Below are positions 61,091 through 64,000 of a stretch of 64,000 nucleotides of DNA, piece by piece. Origin of the DNA: Heterotrichella gracilis. Its lineage: Eukaryota; Sar; Xanthophyceae; Tribonematales; Xanthonemataceae. The stretch lies in the NCBI GenBank assembly GCA_032358255.1, contig JAULBX010000781.1:94799-158798 (forward strand). The letters are read 5' to 3'. The position numbers and the translations under genes are program-made. A model generated the notes under the pieces. It was not told where the DNA came from. It ran no database searches and was given only the letters and a program-made list of their open reading frames with translations. Numbering within the stretch: position 1 is the stretch's first letter; each line of letters opens with the position of its first letter.

Positions 61091-63014
61091 ATGGAGTTTC
61101 CATACGGTTCAACCACTACACCGTCCCTGTTGCTCCGGATAACCACCACAGTTGGCTACTGTGTCCTGATCGTTGTCAACGTCGCTGCAAACGAAGGGTT
61201 CCTAGGCCCCACCAACAGCGAAATCAGCAAGAAATATCATACCCCTCTCACGCCAGCAGGGTAAGTGGGACTTTGTTGCCTAGCCCTTTACGTTAATTCA
61301 GAGTCACACTGTCAATTTGGTACTGTCTTTAAGGATTTTGCTGCTACCTTGGTTTCGGCAGTGCATGCAGTTTGCTTGGCACATGGTAACCAAGATGACA
61401 GATGTGTCAAGCAGAGTGGCCTTGCACCCCTTGACAGGTCTCTGCAATCGTAGGTGGGCGTTCTCCATATGGGGCTTCATTTTCCTGCTGCAAGGCCTTG
61501 GCACAGTCTACCAGCTCCTGCCACACGGCTATGGACCTGACGGCTGGAAGCAACGAGTTGTCAACACAATCGGTGAGTACAACCCCCCTCCCCTACGAAA
61601 GGAATTATGCAAGGGGTCGCGCAATGGCCTCTCCCCTACATACTGTGCACCACTGTTTAGCCAACAGGCGCTCTTTATGCCTAGGTCAACAGAAACAGGG
61701 CTCACTTTTAGGATTAGGGTTTAGGGTTTAAAGACTGGGGCTGATGTCCATTGCAGTAGCAGGGGCCGACGAGCGCTGCCTGTGTGCGCAGGGTACGGCT
61801 GGGTGATCGGCTGGTTCTTCGAGTGCGTGTGGCAGATTTGCTTCGTGCACGACACGCCCGCCATGATGTGGGTGTGCCTGGTGGCGCTCTTGGGCGCATT
61901 CGTGTCCTTTGCCGCCACCCTCATGCGCCTCTTCTCACTCAAGGACCAAGTAGGGTCGCTATCCAGCGTGTGGCTCTACTCCATTTTCTTCCTGCCCACC
62001 AGCGTCAACACAGCGTGGCTGAGCGTGGCGTCCAGCCTGGGGGTGCTCATCGTCCCCGTGGCGTATGGCGCAACCGCCAACCTGGACCTGCTGGCGTGCC
62101 TGCTGGCAGTGGTGGTCACCGGGCTAGGTGCGTAAACACATCAAAACATGTATTATGGTAGCCAGCTGGCTGTGGTGGTCACCGGGCTAGGTGCGTAAAC
62201 ACATCAGGACTTATATATTAGCCATGCAGCTCGTTTTCAACTGTGGCTTGGGGATGAAGAGTTTATGAAGGGAAGGGCTTTGGTCTCCTGTCCATTGCAC
62301 TTATTGGGCTTGGTGGGTATTTGAGCATAAATACACAGCCTCTTGTAGCTTGCACTGCCGTGGTACTGCTGCCATGTCATTGCCACCGTAGATTGCTGCC
62401 CATCCCGCCCTTGTATCATGTGGCTGTTACAGCAACTGGTCTTGAGCAGTTCAGGATGACAGGGTCACATATGAGGCAGCGCTTAGCCTTCACGGCTGGC
62501 GCGCTCGCACTCTTGTCTCCTCCCTCACCAACGCCCTGAAGCTTGCAAATTGGAGCATACTGATCACTTCATTGTGGTGGCCTTGAGCGATCCAGGATGA
62601 TAGGGTCACCGTAAGGCTATAACCAGCCTTCAAGGCTGGCGCGCACTTACGCTGTCTCCTCCCCACACTGAGCCCCCATGCTTGCAATGAGGAGCGTACT
62701 CATTATTTTTTATTCATCACTCATTACTCTGTTGTGGTTTTCCAGGTGCAACCGTGGTGCACAAAGAGCGCGACTCGGCCTACGGCCTGACCCTGGTGTG
62801 GGCCTTCATGGCGGTGTTTGGCAAGCAGAACTCCGCCCTGGTGAAGGGGGCGTCCATCGTGTGCTTGGCGGTCATGTGCCTGCTGTCGATCTTCTCGGTC
62901 CTGCGGCGCAAGAGGTCGACCAGCAGCGCCAACCTCAACAGCGACTACCGGCAGCCACTCACTTATGACATTGATGATGAGCAGTCGAGGACCCCAGGCA
63001 GGGTCGATGCCTGA
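61091..63014 (+). CDS. Polytopic membrane protein, TspO/tryptophan-rich-sensory-like
   Basis: Four exons (61091-61260, 61454-61572, 61792-62127, 62746-63014) join in phases 2, 1 and 1 and give 297 residues. Around eight hydrophobic segments are visible, for example VGYCVLIVVNVAA, GWAFSIWGFIFLLQGLGTVY, WVCLVALLGAFVSFAATLM and SIVCLAVMCLLSIFSVL. The P-A-G-W-A-F-S-I-W-G motif at the exon 1-2 junction is typical of a group of uncharacterised proteins loosely related to TspO/MBR tryptophan-rich sensory proteins; the match is from memory and the function is unknown. The cytosolic end is polar and basic (RRKRSTSSANL). The gene is divergent from SMG1. Its third intron begins with a duplicated donor site. 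Confidence 0.8.
62109..62206. repeat. 35-bp tandem duplication covering the exon 3 donor
   Basis: The end of exon 3 and start of intron 3 (62109-62143) are repeated exactly at 62172-62206, an offset of 63 bp. The copy includes the donor ctag/gtgcgt, so two identical donors lie at 62128 and 62191. Confidence 0.85.
62436..62705. repeat. Diverged ~130-bp tandem duplication in intron 3
   Basis: Two adjacent segments (about 62436-62570 and 62575-62705) share the same order of blocks: ttgagc, aggatga-agggtcac, agcctt, then ggctggcgcgc, tctcctcc and gcttgcaa. They differ at many places. No coding potential is seen. Confidence 0.5.
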
Positions 63015-63316
63015 TGTGGCTGTGGGCGCCAGGGAACCCAGGAGTCCAGGTCTGGATGGTGGACTCCTGGCGTCTTTCACAGAGGATGGTGGTCAGGAGA
63101 ATTGCCTACCAATCGGGGCGAATAAAACTCTCAGCAATCAGCTAGTCAGTTGGGGGTTGGCTTTGGGTGGTGCTGCTAGAACATTGCACGTGATCTGCGC
63201 CGCATGTAGGAACTCGCCTCGAAGGTGGTGGGCAAAAAATAATGGCAATATAGCAATGATGGTTCCGCTTGGGTGTTGAGCCATAGACAATGTTATCAAT
63301 GACATATTGTGACTTG

Positions 63317-63343
63317 TTAACAGTCTTAAGTTAAGACTGTTAA
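63317..63343. repeat. Perfect 13-bp inverted repeat with one-base centre
   Basis: Arms 63317-63329 (ttaacagtcttaa) and 63331-63343 are exact inverted copies. It is followed by overlapping aaacgtt repeats. It lies ~300 bp after the membrane protein stop codon and may only be a chance or replication-made palindrome. Confidence 0.7.
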
Positions 63344-63691
63344 ACGTTAAACGTTAAGACTGAGTATTGGTTCAAGAACTTGATTGCTCCAGCAGATGGG
63401 TGCGCGCTGTCACCGATCGGTCAGAATCTGATCTGATCAGTAATTCAGAGTGTGGTGGCGTCATTGGTGATTGGACTTGTACTGCCCCATCCCTTTGCAA
63501 ATCACTAAGATTACATCACATAATTATGCAAAGTGTTTACGTCAGGTCACCTGATTACAGCGGAAGGCACCGGCACGCCCAAGTGAGGCGCAACACCACA
63601 ATCAGGGGGAGTAAATGGACCCCCTTGCTGTGAGCAATTCCCAGGAAACCTTGGCAAGTAGCTACTCTAGACAGGTGAGCACAATCAATGC

Positions 63692-63943
63692 TCAGTGCTT
63701 GCCCTGAGGTGTAAGCCAAAGAACCAAATTGAAATGACAGACTTTTAGCTCAAGGCATTGCTGCCTAGTAAAATTTCTCCGAGTGACAATGTCCCTTTCA
63801 AGATCCACACAGCATATGATCTTGCTGCCAATCTCCTCGACCATTCCCACCCACCCAGTTTTTTGGGTAGGATGACTTGCATGACCCAAAGAGCTGTGGA
63901 GTAGTGTCACCATGTGCATGAACTCATCGCTTCCACCATCCAT
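63692..63943 (-). CDS. Exon-like open frame of unknown protein
   Basis: The frame reads FMHMVTLLHSSLGHASHPTQ, then KTGWVGMVEEIGSKIICCVD and LERDIVTRRNFTR, which looks like real protein. No family is recognised, and no splice partners can be placed because the window ends at 64000. It may be part of a minus-strand gene entering from the right or a decayed mobile-element piece. Confidence 0.25.
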   Translation of the reverse strand: MDGGSDEFMHMVTLLHSSLGHASHPTQKTGWVGMVEEIGSKIICCVDLERDIVTRRNFTRQQCLELKVCHFNLVLWLTPQGKH

Positions 63944-64000
63944 TCAACCCTGTGGGAACGCGCTAGTGGCGTATATGCTGGCCTGTATAAAGCCTTATTG

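Larger units (their letters stand above)
63015..64000. other. 3' flank and intergenic region, no convincing gene
   Basis: Downstream of the membrane protein gene. It contains an inverted repeat at 63317-63343 and an open frame of 83 codons on the minus strand at 63692-63943, listed separately. Nothing else is recognised. Confidence 0.55.

Noticed and set aside
60469-61149. 226-codon minus-strand open frame between SMG1 and the membrane protein gene.
   Set aside because: It overlaps the start of the plus-strand gene, and SMG1 already has a good first exon at 60183-60130; it looks like promoter and UTR sequence.

Overview
This is nuclear DNA of a green alga, most likely a trebouxiophyte (Coccomyxa- or Chlorella-like; the genus is a guess). 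Evidence: intron-dense eukaryotic genes with GT-AG and some GC-AG introns, plant-lineage proteins (a chloroplast FtsH7/9-type protease, SnRK2-like kinases, a plant-type pyrimidine deaminase of riboflavin synthesis), short plant-type telomere motifs (TTTAGGG) scattered through non-coding DNA, and a great excess of TGCATGC. There are no operons, IS elements, CRISPR arrays or recognisable tRNA/rRNA genes. I built exon models by hand from reading frames and splice phases; where all phases close and the coding length divides by three, I say so.

Layout: 1-700 is the 3' end of an FtsH gene (+). 3132-20965 (+) is one very large gene of 34 exons for a ~2396-residue type I membrane protein built from repeated fibronectin-type-II-like cysteine modules and four LamG/concanavalin-like domains, with one membrane segment and a ~216-residue cytoplasmic tail. 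21914-24353 (-) is a JmjC-type dioxygenase; 24440-24679 (-) is DPH3, only 86 bp upstream of it on the same strand. 25186-26631 (+) is a deaminase-only RibD/PYRD. 26981-28731 (-) is an AlkD-like DNA alkylation repair protein. 29642-32114 (+) and 32983-34452 (-) are two tail-to-tail SnRK2-like kinases, both with Ser for His in the catalytic HRD motif. 35143-37530 (+) is an endonuclease-III-like HhH-GPD glycosylase. About 38613-41724 (+) is a gene I do not recognise, with an unresolved frame change. 42027-42760 holds a fold-back element, a direct repeat and a 100-N assembly gap. 43250-60183 (-) is an almost complete 36-exon SMG1 (PIKK kinase of nonsense-mediated decay). 61091-63014 (+) is a polytopic membrane protein of TspO-like appearance. 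63015-64000 has no convincing gene.

The genes do not form one pathway. Two (AlkD-like, HhH-GPD) are base-excision/alkylation repair enzymes flanking the kinase pair, and four neighbouring gene pairs are head-to-head with short shared upstream regions, each carrying TGCATGC palindromes. The most unusual item is the modular FN2-like/LamG-like receptor.
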